Shown one piece after another: positions 27,845 through 37,044 of a DNA stretch of 64,000 bases. The position numbers and the translations under genes were made by a program. The notes below the pieces were generated by a model that worked only from the letters and a program-made list of their open reading frames with translations, was not told the origin of the DNA and did no database searches. Position 1 is the first letter of the stretch. Every line of letters begins with the position of its first letter. The stretch comes from Thermogemmatispora onikobensis (lineage in GTDB: Bacteria; Chloroflexota; Ktedonobacteria; Ktedonobacterales; Ktedonobacteraceae): contig NZ_BDGT01000011.1 of the NCBI RefSeq assembly GCF_001748285.1, positions 1 through 64,000 of the forward strand, in the 5' to 3' direction.

Positions 27845-29857
27845 ATGGTTGGGTTGAACACCAAAAATCGCTCTTATCAGCCCATCGGATCGTATGGAGT
27901 CATCGGAGACTGTCATTCAGCTGTGCTGATAGCGCCGGATGGTTCGGTAGACTGGGCCTGCCTGCCCGATTTTGACAGCCCGGCCATTTTTTGTCGGCTG
28001 CTCGATGCCGGGCGGGGTGGCTTTTTCCAGATTACCCCGACCGATAACACGATTCCTGGAGTTCAGCGCTATCTTCGCGATAGCAATGTGCTGCAGACGC
28101 GCTTTACAAGCATTGGTGGCGAGATCGTGCTCACCGACTTCATGCCGGTGGAGTCGCTGGAGGCCTGGCCCTACCGCGGCTTGAACAACAATACCTGGTC
28201 GTATGAGGACGGCTCGTGCCATAGCCTGGTGCGCATTGTGGAATGTACGCATGGAGAGCTGCCGATTACGGTAACCCTGAAGGCGACGCCCAACTATGGA
28301 GCGACAACAAGCCAGATCGAGCTGCTGCCCAACGCTACGGGGGCGGTGATCTCGGATGGCCAACAGCATATTGGGCTGGCGATCATTGGGGCCTATCGGC
28401 TGCCGGGCTTCTCTCTGGAGATCGTGCCGGACGAGGGGGAGGAGCCGGAGGCGCTCCATCCCGCTCTGGTGGTGCAAGCCACACTGCGCGAGGGCGAGCG
28501 GCTGATCTTTGCGATCGGTATGGGGCGCAGCCTGCGCGCGGCACGGAAGCTGGTGGAGCAGGAGCTGCTCCAGCGCGATTTTACCGCGGAGCTGGCCCAT
28601 ACGTTGCATTGCTGGCGACGCTGGATCTCGGGGATCAACTACGATGGCCCATATGCCGAATGGGTTCGACGCAGCGCCCTTGTGCTGAAGATGATGACCT
28701 ATGCGCCGACTGGGGCCCTGGTGGCCGCGCCCACAACGTCGCTGCCAGAGGAGATCGGGGGCGTGCGCAACTGGGACTATCGCTTTACCTGGCTGCGCGA
28801 TGCCGCCTTTACGCTCTATGCCCTGCTGGTGCTCGGCTTTACCGATGAGGCCCGCGCCTTTACCTACTGGCTGCGCCGCCTGTCGTATTCTAACGGCGAG
28901 GACCTGCAGGTGATGTACGGCATCCGTGGCGAGCGCGAGCTGCCGGAGCGGGAGCTGCCACATTTGGAGGGCTATTGTGGCTCGCGCCCGGTGCGCATCG
29001 GCAACGCCGCTGCCGATCAGAAGCAGATGGATGTCTTCGGCGAGATCCTGGATTGCATCCATCTCTACCGCCGCCGCGGTGGCTTCGAACGCTACGGCGA
29101 GAAGCTGGAAGGCCCCCTGTGGGAAATGCTGCGCTCACTGGTCGACTACGTCTGCGCCCACTGGCATGAGCCGGACCGCGGCATCTGGGAGATGCGTGGC
29201 GAGCCCCGCCACTATGTGTATTCGAAGGTCATGTGTTGGGTCGCGCTGGACCGCGGCATCCGCGCCGCTGAGCAGCTCCATCTGGAGGCTGATCTCCTGC
29301 GCTGGTACCGCGTGCGCGATCAGATTCGGGCGGATGTGCTGGCCCACGGCTATAATACCGAGATCGGTGCGTTCACCCAATCATATGCGAGCACGGCCCT
29401 TGATGCCTCCAATCTGCTCCTGCCGCTGATCGGCTTCATCCCTGCCGACGATCCCCGGATGCGCTCAACAGTCGATCGCATTATGGAGCAGCTCACGGAC
29501 GAGCATGGCTTCGTCTACCGCTACCTGTCGGAGGACGGCTTGCCCGGCCAGGAGGGTACGTTTACGATCTGTACCTGCTGGCTGATCGATAATCTGGCCA
29601 TGCAGGGCCGCCTCGATGAGGCGCGCTCGCTCTTCGAACGCTTGCTGACTTACGGCGGGAATCTCGGCCTCTTCTCGGAAGAGATCGATTCGCGCAATCG
29701 TGTGGCTCTGGGCAATTATCCCCAGGCTTTTACTCATATCGCTCTTATCAATAGCGCTTATAATCTTTATAAGGCAGAACAGCGTCTGGCTGAGCGCGAT
29801 CGCTGCACGCAGCCGGTAATCGCCGCCATCCAGTTGCAGAAGAAGACCGACGAGTAA
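27845..29857 (+). CDS. glycoside hydrolase family 15 protein (glucoamylase/trehalase-like)
   Basis: 670 residues with no signal peptide, so probably cytoplasmic. The N-terminal domain begins YQPIGSYGVIGDCHSAVLIAPDGSVDWACLP, the typical opening of bacterial GH15 enzymes. The (alpha/alpha)6 barrel has NWDYRFTWLRDAAFTLYAL with the catalytic-acid region, QMDVFGEILDCIHLY, and the C-terminal general-base block GLFSEEIDSRN...LGNYPQAFTHIALINSA. Characterised relatives hydrolyse maltooligosaccharides, dextran or trehalose; this one cannot be assigned further. It stands alone with long gaps on both sides. Confidence 0.92.
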   Translation: MVGLNTKNRSYQPIGSYGVIGDCHSAVLIAPDGSVDWACLPDFDSPAIFCRLLDAGRGGFFQITPTDNTIPGVQRYLRDSNVLQTRFTSIGGEIVLTDFMPVESLEAWPYRGLNNNTWSYEDGSCHSLVRIVECTHGELPITVTLKATPNYGATTSQIELLPNATGAVISDGQQHIGLAIIGAYRLPGFSLEIVPDEGEEPEALHPALVVQATLREGERLIFAIGMGRSLRAARKLVEQELLQRDFTAELAHTLHCWRRWISGINYDGPYAEWVRRSALVLKMMTYAPTGALVAAPTTSLPEEIGGVRNWDYRFTWLRDAAFTLYALLVLGFTDEARAFTYWLRRLSYSNGEDLQVMYGIRGERELPERELPHLEGYCGSRPVRIGNAAADQKQMDVFGEILDCIHLYRRRGGFERYGEKLEGPLWEMLRSLVDYVCAHWHEPDRGIWEMRGEPRHYVYSKVMCWVALDRGIRAAEQLHLEADLLRWYRVRDQIRADVLAHGYNTEIGAFTQSYASTALDASNLLLPLIGFIPADDPRMRSTVDRIMEQLTDEHGFVYRYLSEDGLPGQEGTFTICTCWLIDNLAMQGRLDEARSLFERLLTYGGNLGLFSEEIDSRNRVALGNYPQAFTHIALINSAYNLYKAEQRLAERDRCTQPVIAAIQLQKKTDE

Positions 29858-29902
29858 GCGAGCGCACCGGCGGGCGCTCGATCGGTAGTAGCTGGAGAGA
29901 AA

Positions 29903-29946
29903 GAGGAGCAAACGGAGCCTCCCACTGCTTGAGTCCGTTGCTCCTC
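29903..29946 (+). terminator. strong hairpin after the GH15 gene, no T-run
   Basis: GAGGAGCAAACGG (29903-29915) against CCGTTGCTCCTC (29935-29946): 12 pairs with one bulged A. A smaller CGAGCGC/GCGCTCG hairpin precedes it at 29859-29880. Downstream is C/T-rich but not a T-run, so termination is plausible, not proven. Confidence 0.45.
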
Positions 29947-30276
29947 CCCCGCTTACTCACTCACTCGCTCGCTTGCTCGCTCTGCAAGCGTCAGCGTCAG
30001 TACTCAGCCGACCAGCTGGCAGGAAGGACGAGGTCGCCTCCTTGCTGCTGCGGCAGGACGCCGTACCCAAGATGGGCTGCCTCTGTACGCGGGTCACTGG
30101 GGACCTCCCCGGTGGCCCGCTTGTTGTTTGTTCCAGCGCCATGTATCGCGCTGCGCTCTGAGGCGCGCGTATGGTCTCGCCTGACCTGGCCCTCTCTGGC
30201 TTCGCTGCCGCCGCCGCCAGCTCCCCTCGGGCCGCGCCCTTCCCTGGCCCCCCGCGCCGTTGCTCTGGTGCGCCTA

Positions 30277-30305
30277 TTGACAAACAGTGCTCTGTATCGT
30301 ATGTT
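30277..30305 (+). promoter_or_regulatory. sigma-70-type promoter of the sulfite reductase / siroheme genes
   Basis: TTGACA (30277-30282), exactly 17 bases, TATGTT (30300-30305). The -35 is consensus and the -10 matches 4 of 6, in a locally AT-rich stretch. The ATG of cysI is 51 bases beyond the -10. Confidence 0.6.
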
Positions 30306-30356
30306 AATTAATAGTTTCTATAGTTGATCCATTATGTCAACTTTGAGGACTGAGGT

Positions 30357-32138
30357 ATGGCGACCGAGCAAGAGCATCAGACCCCTTCTTCCGCTGGCAA
30401 CAACCTCCTGAGCCTGGGAGTCGGCGGCGGCAGCAAGGTAGAGCGCATCAAGGCTGAGAGCCAGTATCTGCGCGGGGCGATTGCCGAAGAGCTGGCTCAG
30501 GACGGCACGCATTTCAGCGAGGCGCAGGTCCAGCTCATCAAATTTCATGGGATCTATCAGCAGGAGAACCGTGACCTGCGTCAGGCCCGTAAGGCCGCGG
30601 GTGAGGAAAAGGCTTATCAATTCATGGTCCGCTCGCGTATTCCGGGGGGCGCATTGACCGCCGAGCAATATCTGGTCGAAGATGATCTGGCGGGCCGCTA
30701 TGCCAATGGAACCTTACGCTTCACGACGCGCCAGGGCATTCAGCTGCATGGCGTTCTGAAGCACGACCTGCGCGCGACGATCCGCGCCATCAATGAGGCG
30801 CTGCTCTCGACGCTGGCGGCCTGTGGCGATGTGAATCGCAACGTGATGGCCTGTCCGGCGCCGGCGCGCAATCGGGCCCAGGCGCAAGTACAGGAGGTAG
30901 CGCGGCAGATCGCTCGTCATCTGGCGCCGCGCAGCCGGGCCTATCATGAGATCTGGATCGATGGGCAGCATGTCCAGACAGTGGGGACGCCGGACGATGA
31001 GGTGGTGGAGCCGATCTACGGGCCGACCTATTTGCCGCGCAAATTCAAGATCGGCGTGGCTTTTCCGGGCGATAACTGTATCGATGTCTACACCCAGGAT
31101 ATCGGGCTGGTGGCAGAGCTGGACGACGGCGGCGAGCTCGCGGGCTTCACGGTCCTGGTAGGCGGCGGCATGGGGATGACCCACGGCAAGGCTGAGACGT
31201 TCCCCCGTCTGGGGACGCCGCTCTGCTTTGTGCCGGCGGCTGAGGCCCTCTCGGTGGTGGAGACCATCGTGACGATCCAGCGTGACTATGGCGATCGCCA
31301 GAACCGCAAGCATGCGCGCATGAAATATGTGGTTGAGGAGCGGGGTATCGCCTGGTTCCGCGCTGAGTTAGAGCGCCGCCTGGGCCATGCGGTGGCCGAT
31401 CCTCATCCTCTCCACTGGGAGGGGGTCGATGATCATCTGGGCTGGCACGAGCAGGGAGATGGGCGCTGGTTTCTGGGGATCTATGTGCAGAATGGGCGCG
31501 TGCGCGATACGGACTCCTGCCAGTTGCGCACGGGCCTGCGGAAGGCGATCGAGACCTTCCGTCCTGGTATCCGTTTAACCGGACAGCAGAATATCCTACT
31601 GACCGATCTGACTGCGGATCAGCGTGAGCCGCTGGAGGCCTTGCTGCGGGAGCATGGCATCGAGACGGACCCCTCGAAGCTGGGGGTGAAGCGCTATGCG
31701 ATGGCCTGCCCGGCCTTGCCGACCTGTGGTCTGGCGGTGGCTGAGGCCGAGCGCGTTCTGCCCGGCGTGGTGGGCGAGATCGGGCGCCAGCTGGAAGAGC
31801 TGGGCCTGGCCGGTGAACGCCTCAGTCTGCGGATGAGCGGCTGCCCCAATGGCTGTGCCCGTCCCTATATGGGCGACATTGGCTTCGTGGGCCGCTCGAA
31901 GGATCTCTACAATATCTATGTCGGCGGCGATTGGGAGAATACGCGCCTGACGACGCTCTACGCCGCCTCGGTACCTTTGCGGGAAATCCCGGCGACTCTT
32001 CGCCCGCTGTTACTCCTCTGGCGCGATGAGCGCGCTCCCGGCGAGACCTTCGGCGATTATTGCCAGCGCGTCGGAGTGGAGTATCTGCGTCAGCGGGCCT
32101 TGACCCTCGGCGAGCGCGAGCCGAGTGGCTTGCATTGA
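30357..32138 (+). CDS. cysI: assimilatory sulfite reductase hemoprotein (siroheme/4Fe-4S)
   Basis: 593 residues. It reduces sulfite to sulfide at a siroheme coupled to a [4Fe-4S] cluster. The four cluster/siroheme cysteines follow the family pattern: Cys451 and Cys457 (ACPALPTCG), Cys496 and Cys500 (SGCPNGCARP). Blocks typical of the CysI branch rather than nitrite reductase are YGPTYLPRKFKI, LVGGGMGMTHGK and the TIQRDYGDRQNRKHARMKY stretch. No CysJ flavoprotein gene is adjacent, so the electron donor may be ferredoxin. Siroheme-making genes follow on the same strand, which fits the need for cofactor. A nitrite reductase role is less likely but not excluded. Confidence 0.88.
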   Translation: MATEQEHQTPSSAGNNLLSLGVGGGSKVERIKAESQYLRGAIAEELAQDGTHFSEAQVQLIKFHGIYQQENRDLRQARKAAGEEKAYQFMVRSRIPGGALTAEQYLVEDDLAGRYANGTLRFTTRQGIQLHGVLKHDLRATIRAINEALLSTLAACGDVNRNVMACPAPARNRAQAQVQEVARQIARHLAPRSRAYHEIWIDGQHVQTVGTPDDEVVEPIYGPTYLPRKFKIGVAFPGDNCIDVYTQDIGLVAELDDGGELAGFTVLVGGGMGMTHGKAETFPRLGTPLCFVPAAEALSVVETIVTIQRDYGDRQNRKHARMKYVVEERGIAWFRAELERRLGHAVADPHPLHWEGVDDHLGWHEQGDGRWFLGIYVQNGRVRDTDSCQLRTGLRKAIETFRPGIRLTGQQNILLTDLTADQREPLEALLREHGIETDPSKLGVKRYAMACPALPTCGLAVAEAERVLPGVVGEIGRQLEELGLAGERLSLRMSGCPNGCARPYMGDIGFVGRSKDLYNIYVGGDWENTRLTTLYAASVPLREIPATLRPLLLLWRDERAPGETFGDYCQRVGVEYLRQRALTLGEREPSGLH

Positions 32139-32142
32139 GAGA

Positions 32143-32177
32143 GTGCGCCTGCTCCTCTGCGGGAGAAGCAGGCGCAC
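32143..32177 (+). terminator. hairpin after cysI (attenuator or terminator-like, no T-run)
   Basis: GTGCGCCTGCT (32143-32153) pairs perfectly with AGCAGGCGCAC (32167-32177). It begins 5 bases after the cysI stop and lacks a following T-run, so it may lower or stabilise read-through into the siroheme genes. Confidence 0.45.
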
Positions 32178-32307
32178 GCGCTCTATGAACTCTGCTGGAC
32201 GGAGCAGATGCTGGAAAGATGGGACAACGTGGGTGGCTGTGCTGTTTTGAGCCTATGAGAGAGCGTGTGAGAGACCTGAGAGAGCACAGAGAGGAACGGC
32301 GACCGAG

Positions 32308-33018
32308 ATGCCGAATTATTACCCGATTATGCTCGATGTACGCGGTCGGCGCGTGGTGGTAATCGGAGGCGATCGCATTGCGGCGGAGAAGGTGCAGACC
32401 TTTGCCGCCTGTGGGGCGCGAGTCTGTCTGATCGCTCCTGAATGGTGCCCGGAGCTGGAGCAGGTCGTGCAGGAGCTGGGCCCGCAGCTGGAGCTGCGGC
32501 GACGCCCTTATCTGCCTGGCGATCTGGAAGGGGCTTTTGTCGTGATTGCCACGACGCGCGAGCCGAAGCTGGTGGAAGCCGTCTGGGGTGAGGCCCAGCA
32601 GCGTGGGCAGTTGCTCAATATTGTTGATCTGCCCGAGCGCTGCAATTTCATCACGCCTTCTATTCTGCGTCGCGATTCCTTGACGGTGGCGGTCTCGACA
32701 GAGGGAGTGAGCCCGGGCCTGGCGAAGTTGATCCGTCAGGAGCTGGAGCAGCACTTTTCCCCTGCTTATGGGGCCTTCTTGCGCCTGGCTGCGGAGGCGC
32801 GGGCCTTGCTGCGGACCCAGGGAGTCACCTATGAGCAGCGTGATGCTTTCTTTCAGGAGTTTTACCGCTCGCCGGTACTGGCTCATCTGGAGGCCGGCGC
32901 CGAGGCCGAGGCCCGCGCTCTGACGGCGGAGCTCCTGCGCCACTATGGCGTGGAGGTAGCTCACTCGTTCGGCGAGAGAAGCACCGGCGCCACTGATGGG
33001 CGCTCGCTGGCCTCATAG
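32308..33018 (+). CDS. precorrin-2 dehydrogenase / sirohydrochlorin ferrochelatase
   Basis: 236 residues, equivalent to the N-terminal part of CysG (SirC/Met8 type): oxidises precorrin-2 with NAD and may insert iron to give siroheme. YYPIMLDVRGRRVVVIGGDRIAAEKV is the Rossmann opening; the usual third glycine of the VVGGG motif is Asp here. The NIVDLPERCNFITPSI block keeps the catalytic Asp of NVVD-type enzymes, and VAVSTEGVSPGLAKLIRQELE is the dimerisation region. It lies 169 bases after cysI and 16 bases before cobA. Confidence 0.92.
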   Translation: MPNYYPIMLDVRGRRVVVIGGDRIAAEKVQTFAACGARVCLIAPEWCPELEQVVQELGPQLELRRRPYLPGDLEGAFVVIATTREPKLVEAVWGEAQQRGQLLNIVDLPERCNFITPSILRRDSLTVAVSTEGVSPGLAKLIRQELEQHFSPAYGAFLRLAAEARALLRTQGVTYEQRDAFFQEFYRSPVLAHLEAGAEAEARALTAELLRHYGVEVAHSFGERSTGATDGRSLAS

Positions 33019-33034
33019 GGGAGGGGGGGAATGG

Positions 33035-33871
33035 ATGAGCGAGAGGTTGGAGCAGCCGGAGGCGGCGCCGGTGCGTGGCAAGGTCTATCTGGTTGGGGCT
33101 GGCCCCGGGGCGCCCGAGCTGATTACTGTCAAGGGGTTGCGCTGCCTGCGCGCCGCCGATGTGGTGATCTACGATCGCCTGGTGGCCCCTGACCTGCTGG
33201 CGGAGGCGCGGGCCGAGGCGGAGCTGATCTTTGCTGGCAAGCAGCCGGGCTGTCATCAGTTGCCCCAGGCTGAGATCAATCGCCTGCTGATCGAGCATGC
33301 CCGCCGCGGGCGCCTGGTGGTACGTCTGAAGGGTGGCGATCCCTTTGTCTTTGGGCGCGGTGGTGAGGAGGCGGAAGCGCTGGCACAGGCTGGGATTCCC
33401 TTTGAGGTGGTGCCGGGAGTAAGTGCCGCCCTGGCTGTGCCGGCCTACGCGGGGGTGCCGGTCACCCATCGTGGCCTGGCTTCGTTGGTGACCGTGGTGA
33501 CCGGCCACAAGGAGCGCGGCACTGAGGCGAGCGCCGTGGATTGGCGCACACTGGCGCGTGTCGGGGGGACGCTGGTGATTTTGATGGGCGTGAAGACGCT
33601 GCCGCAGATTGTGGCTGAGCTGCAGGCTGGGGGACTGGACCCCGCGACTCCGGCCCTGGTGGTCGAGTGGGGGACGCTGCCCCGGCAGCGCGCAGTTCAG
33701 GGCAGGCTGGCCGAAATTGCGGAGCGCGCTGCTCAGGCCGCCGTACGGGCGCCAGCGGTCATCGTGGTCGGTGAGGTGGTGCGCCTGCGCGAGGTGCTGG
33801 CCTGGTTCCAAGACGAAGGGGCCGCTCCCCTTGCTGCTGATGATCCGTATGCTATAATGGCCGACGAGTAG
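33035..33871 (+). CDS. cobA: uroporphyrinogen-III C-methyltransferase
   Basis: SAM-dependent bismethylation of uroporphyrinogen III to precorrin-2, the branch into siroheme and cobalamin. 278 residues from ATG 33035, with GGGGAGGGGGG just upstream. The motifs are clear: VYLVGAGPGAPELITVKGL, ADVVIYDRLVAPDLL, the VVRLKGGDPFVFGRGGEEAEAL block, and GVSAALAVPAYAGVPVTHRGLA. Gene order cysI, dehydrogenase, cobA says the product is meant for siroheme. No HemD domain is fused; hemD is in the hem cluster 10 kb upstream. Confidence 0.95.
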   Translation: MSERLEQPEAAPVRGKVYLVGAGPGAPELITVKGLRCLRAADVVIYDRLVAPDLLAEARAEAELIFAGKQPGCHQLPQAEINRLLIEHARRGRLVVRLKGGDPFVFGRGGEEAEALAQAGIPFEVVPGVSAALAVPAYAGVPVTHRGLASLVTVVTGHKERGTEASAVDWRTLARVGGTLVILMGVKTLPQIVAELQAGGLDPATPALVVEWGTLPRQRAVQGRLAEIAERAAQAAVRAPAVIVVGEVVRLREVLAWFQDEGAAPLAADDPYAIMADE

Positions 33872-33940
33872 CGCCGGTGGTCTGCCTGGCTGAGATGTGA
33901 TGAGGCGAGGCTGCCGGCAGGCAAGGGGCTGGCCATTGTA

Positions 33941-35170
33941 ATGTCTACCGTCTATCCACAGGTACGTTTGAAGCCGCAGCGCGAGGAGCCGCTGCTCAAT
34001 GGGCATCTCTGGGTCTTCTCGGGAGCCTTGCAGCAGGTGCCGCGCGAGGTCGAGCCGGGCGGGCTGGTTGAGGTGCGCTCGGCCTCGGGGCAGTTCCTCG
34101 GGCGCGGCTATTATCATCCTCACACCGATATTGCGATCCGTCTGCTGACGCGCCGTGAGGAGCCGATCGATGCAGCGCTGCTGCGCCGACGTATTCGCCG
34201 CGCTCAGGAGCTACGCCGCGTCTTTGATCCTGCTGTCACCAACATCTATCGGCTGATCCATTCAGAAGGTGATGGTCTGCCTGGTCTGGTCGTCGATCGC
34301 TATGCTGAGGTTCTGGTGGCTCAGGTGCACACGCTCGGCATGGAGCGCCTTTTGCCCCTGCTGGTGGAGCCGCTCCTTGAAGAGACGGGGGCACGTGGTC
34401 TACTTCTGCGGAACGATAGCCAGGCGCGGCGTCGTGAAGGGCTGGCGCTGGAGGAGCCGCGCTTGCTGGCCGGCGAGGTGCCACCAGAGGTAGAAGGGCG
34501 CGAAAACGGTGTGCGCTACCTGATTGATCCCTGGCGTGGTCAAAAAACTGGCTTCTTTCTTGATCAACGGGACAAGCGGGCTGCGCTGGCCAAGTATGTG
34601 CGGGCTGTGGTCGCGGAACTGGCGCCCGAGGGCGTGGCCCGTGTGCTCAATTGCTTCTCCTATACTGGCGGCTTTTCGCTGGTCGCTGCCCTGAGTGATG
34701 GGCGAGTGCGGGTGACCAGCGTGGATAGCTCGCAGCCGGCAATGGAGGCGGCCCGACGCCACTTCGCGCTCAATGGGCTGGATGCTGATCAGCATGCCTT
34801 TGTCATTGCCGATGTCTTTACCTATTTGGAGGAGGCCCGGACCCGGGGCGAGCGCTTCGACATTGTTGTCCTTGATCCGCCGGCCTTTGCGCGCAGCCAG
34901 GCGGCGAGGTCGCAGGCTCTGCGCGCCTATCGTCGTCTGAACCTGCTGGGCATGAGTGTCCTGCGCCCCGCCGGTATTCTGCTGAGCTGCTCTTGCTCGG
35001 GGGCGATTGGTCTGGATGATCTCGCGGGGACGCTCTCGCTGGCAGCGCGCGCCCTTGACCGCGAGGTGCAGGTGTTGGAAGTGTTGACCCATAGCTGCGA
35101 TCATCCTGTCAGGCTGGCTATGCCCGAGACCCTCTATCTCAAAGCCATCTTCTGTCGTCTGCTCTGGTGA
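33941..35170 (+). CDS. rlmI: class I SAM-dependent rRNA methyltransferase, RlmI-like
   Basis: 409 residues: N-terminal PUA domain (LLNGHLWVFSGAL, GYYHPHTDIAIRLLTR), a linker RNA-binding domain (EGDGLPGLVVDRYAEVLVAQ) and a Rossmann methyltransferase. The SAM motif is VLNCFSYTGGFSL, motif IV is VVLDPPAFARSQ, and SCSCSGAIGLDDL contains the late Cys-rich segment seen in RlmI-like 5-methylcytosine enzymes. The family modifies 23S rRNA (C1962 in E. coli). It lies 69 bases after cobA in the same direction, perhaps co-transcribed by chance. Confidence 0.88.
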   Translation: MSTVYPQVRLKPQREEPLLNGHLWVFSGALQQVPREVEPGGLVEVRSASGQFLGRGYYHPHTDIAIRLLTRREEPIDAALLRRRIRRAQELRRVFDPAVTNIYRLIHSEGDGLPGLVVDRYAEVLVAQVHTLGMERLLPLLVEPLLEETGARGLLLRNDSQARRREGLALEEPRLLAGEVPPEVEGRENGVRYLIDPWRGQKTGFFLDQRDKRAALAKYVRAVVAELAPEGVARVLNCFSYTGGFSLVAALSDGRVRVTSVDSSQPAMEAARRHFALNGLDADQHAFVIADVFTYLEEARTRGERFDIVVLDPPAFARSQAARSQALRAYRRLNLLGMSVLRPAGILLSCSCSGAIGLDDLAGTLSLAARALDREVQVLEVLTHSCDHPVRLAMPETLYLKAIFCRLLW

Positions 35171-35370
35171 CATGGCTCTCTTTCCCTCTCTGAGGGCCCG
35201 ACAACTATCGTGGCCGGCTTTCGCGCTGCCTGTTGGCGCAATTCTGTGCACCTGAGAGAGATACGTGTCGATGATGCCATCTCTCTCTGCTGCTGGTGCG
35301 TTTCCCTTTCCCGGGCCGGTGACGGAGAGTCGTCTATCTCTCTTTCACGTGACCTGCTGCCAAGAGAGGC

Positions 35371-35452
35371 ATCCGTTTCAGACGCAGAGCCGCCTGGCTC
35401 CTGCGACTCTGAAACGGATGATGCTGGTCGGGGAGGATCAAAGGGCCTCCCC
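35371..35452 (+). terminator. tandem hairpins after rlmI, possibly bidirectional
   Basis: ATCCGTTTCAGA (35371-35382) is the exact complement of TCTGAAACGGAT (35408-35419), with further pairing inside (GCAG/CTGC, GCC/GGC). A second stem GGGGAGG (35430-35436) / CCTCCCC (35446-35452) follows, then GTTTGTAT. The region lies between convergent genes and could end both. The rest of the 313-base gap holds no gene. Confidence 0.55.
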
Positions 35453-35483
35453 GTTTGTATCAGTGTCGGCCCGGGCACTTCTG

Positions 35484-36929
35484 CTAAACTGAAGCTTTGT
35501 TAGAGCTGAGCTGGAGCGGAATCTGCGCCTCCTGGCTATTGGGAAGAAGATCGCTGTGCATCATAATCACTGTACAAGCCGTGGTTCCTTCCGGTAGTGT
35601 GAAGATAGCATCGCCGGTCTGGTTGGTGGTTCCTGCCTTCATGATTACGGGGATGGTACTCGCTGTAGGCGGGAAGCGATCGTTGCCGACCTGAAGGCGC
35701 AGGAAGTCATCGGCGTTGAAGCCAACATCCTGGTCGGACGGGTTATCGATGCGGAAGCTTAAGGTCAAGAAACGTTTTCCGCTATCCGCTTGCTTACCGT
35801 GAGCGCTCCAGCTCACAGTAGTGGACGTGACCGTCCATTTCATGCCGGCGTAGGTGGTCTGGGCGTTCGTTGGCTTGGTGGTAGAGGGATCGTATTTCGT
35901 GAGGTCGGGCTTGTTCTGGAGGGGGATGTCCATGATCGCTTCGGTGGGGGCTCCCAGACGCAAAAGCGTATGGTTCACATCCACGTTGCTGGGAACGGGG
36001 AAATCAAGCCAGTTGGTGCGTGTCGAGCTGGGTTGCGGGGCCCCGCCGTATTGTAGGGCGTTTGGTGCAACGCTCGTTTGATCGGGAAGGATCAGGCGAG
36101 CAATCTCATTATAGGAATAAGAGGCAAAGTCATTGGTCCTGTTGTTCTCCTTGAGGAGGACGCGCAAGAGCGCCTCACTATTGGTGGTATTGAGGTCATC
36201 AGGGAAGTTGGTGGCTAATTGAACATTCACGACGGTGATTGTGATGGAGGAGTAGGTCAAGGTGCCGTTCACAGGGAAGGTGCGGGTTGGGATGCTTGTT
36301 GGTGTGTTGGAACGGAGCGTAGTGCTCCCACTGGTGCCACTGCCGTGTGAAGAGGTGCTGGTGGTGCCGGTGCTGGTGAGGTTGCGCAGGAGGAGGTAAC
36401 CGCCCAGGCTCAAGGCCCCACAGACGACCACGATCAGCAGAATGATCAGCAGCACGCCACAGCTGAGGCCGGTGATGACGCCGCGGCTGCCGTTCTGCTG
36501 TGGGCGCGCGTAAGGGGGGGGTACACTGACTGGCTGGGGTGGACGTATGGCTCCTTGCTGACCGTAGGGGGGAGTGGGAGGAAAGGGACCGGCAGGGGTG
36601 GGGGTGGATGGCGGGGAGGGCGTATAGCCCGGCTGGCCTGGCTGCCGTTGGCCAAAGACCGCTTGCTGCGGGCCGGAGCTGGGCGGCTGTTGATTGGGAG
36701 GCGGGGCAGGAGACCAGGCAGGAGGATGGGAAGGGGGAGCTGGTGAGGGTGGCGGTGACACAACGGTCCTCTCTGTCGACTCGGAAGATCCGGCTGGTCC
36801 CCCTGCTCCAGACGAGTGGGTAGGGTCGCCGGTTTCCGCACTGAGAACAGTACCGCACATTGAGCAGAAAGACTGCTGTCCTTGTAATGGGGCGCCACAG
36901 TTTGGACAGAAGCGAAAGTTGGACTGCAT
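35484..36929 (-). CDS. zinc-ribbon / Pro-rich / transmembrane protein with extracytoplasmic DUF4352-like domain
   Basis: 481 residues. The N-terminal zinc ribbon has two CxxC pairs (FCPNCG and FCSMCG). A Pro/Gln/Ser-rich linker of about 120 residues follows, then one strong membrane helix (VITGLSCGVLLIILLIVVVCGAL). After a Ser/Thr-rich stretch comes an outer domain of two beta modules, ending in KRFLTLSFRIDNPSDQDVGF and later VIMMHSDLL. The topology matches the receptor at 5847: zinc ribbon inside, sensor-like domain outside. DUF4352-type domains are immunoglobulin-like; ligand unknown. Confidence 0.75.
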   Translation of the reverse strand: MQSNFRFCPNCGAPLQGQQSFCSMCGTVLSAETGDPTHSSGAGGPAGSSESTERTVVSPPPSPAPPSHPPAWSPAPPPNQQPPSSGPQQAVFGQRQPGQPGYTPSPPSTPTPAGPFPPTPPYGQQGAIRPPQPVSVPPPYARPQQNGSRGVITGLSCGVLLIILLIVVVCGALSLGGYLLLRNLTSTGTTSTSSHGSGTSGSTTLRSNTPTSIPTRTFPVNGTLTYSSITITVVNVQLATNFPDDLNTTNSEALLRVLLKENNRTNDFASYSYNEIARLILPDQTSVAPNALQYGGAPQPSSTRTNWLDFPVPSNVDVNHTLLRLGAPTEAIMDIPLQNKPDLTKYDPSTTKPTNAQTTYAGMKWTVTSTTVSWSAHGKQADSGKRFLTLSFRIDNPSDQDVGFNADDFLRLQVGNDRFPPTASTIPVIMKAGTTNQTGDAIFTLPEGTTACTVIMMHSDLLPNSQEAQIPLQLSSNKASV

Positions 36930-37044
36930 GGTAGAAGCCTCCTGTCATAAGGAAGGATAGGCAAAGGTGTCTGTCAGCAAGAGAACGCTGGAAGGGAAGA
37001 ATTCTCTAGGGTGAATGTGAGCAATACGGAGTGAGGGCAGAGGG

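Larger units (their letters stand above)
29858..30356. other. intergenic region with hairpins and the cysI promoter
   Basis: 499 bases. Two hairpins follow the GH15 stop (29859-29880 and 29903-29946), then a CACTCACTCGCTCGCTTGCTCGCT-type simple repeat near 29955-29985. The cysI promoter is at 30277-30305. No gene is supported. Confidence 0.45.

Noticed and set aside
27917-29062. A 381-codon minus-strand frame opposite the GH15 gene
   Set aside because: The plus strand encodes a complete GH15 enzyme; the antisense translation is His/Arg/Gln-rich without family features.
32825-34123. A 432-codon minus-strand frame across cobA and the rlmI start
   Set aside because: It overlaps two well-defined plus-strand genes and has no recognisable protein content.
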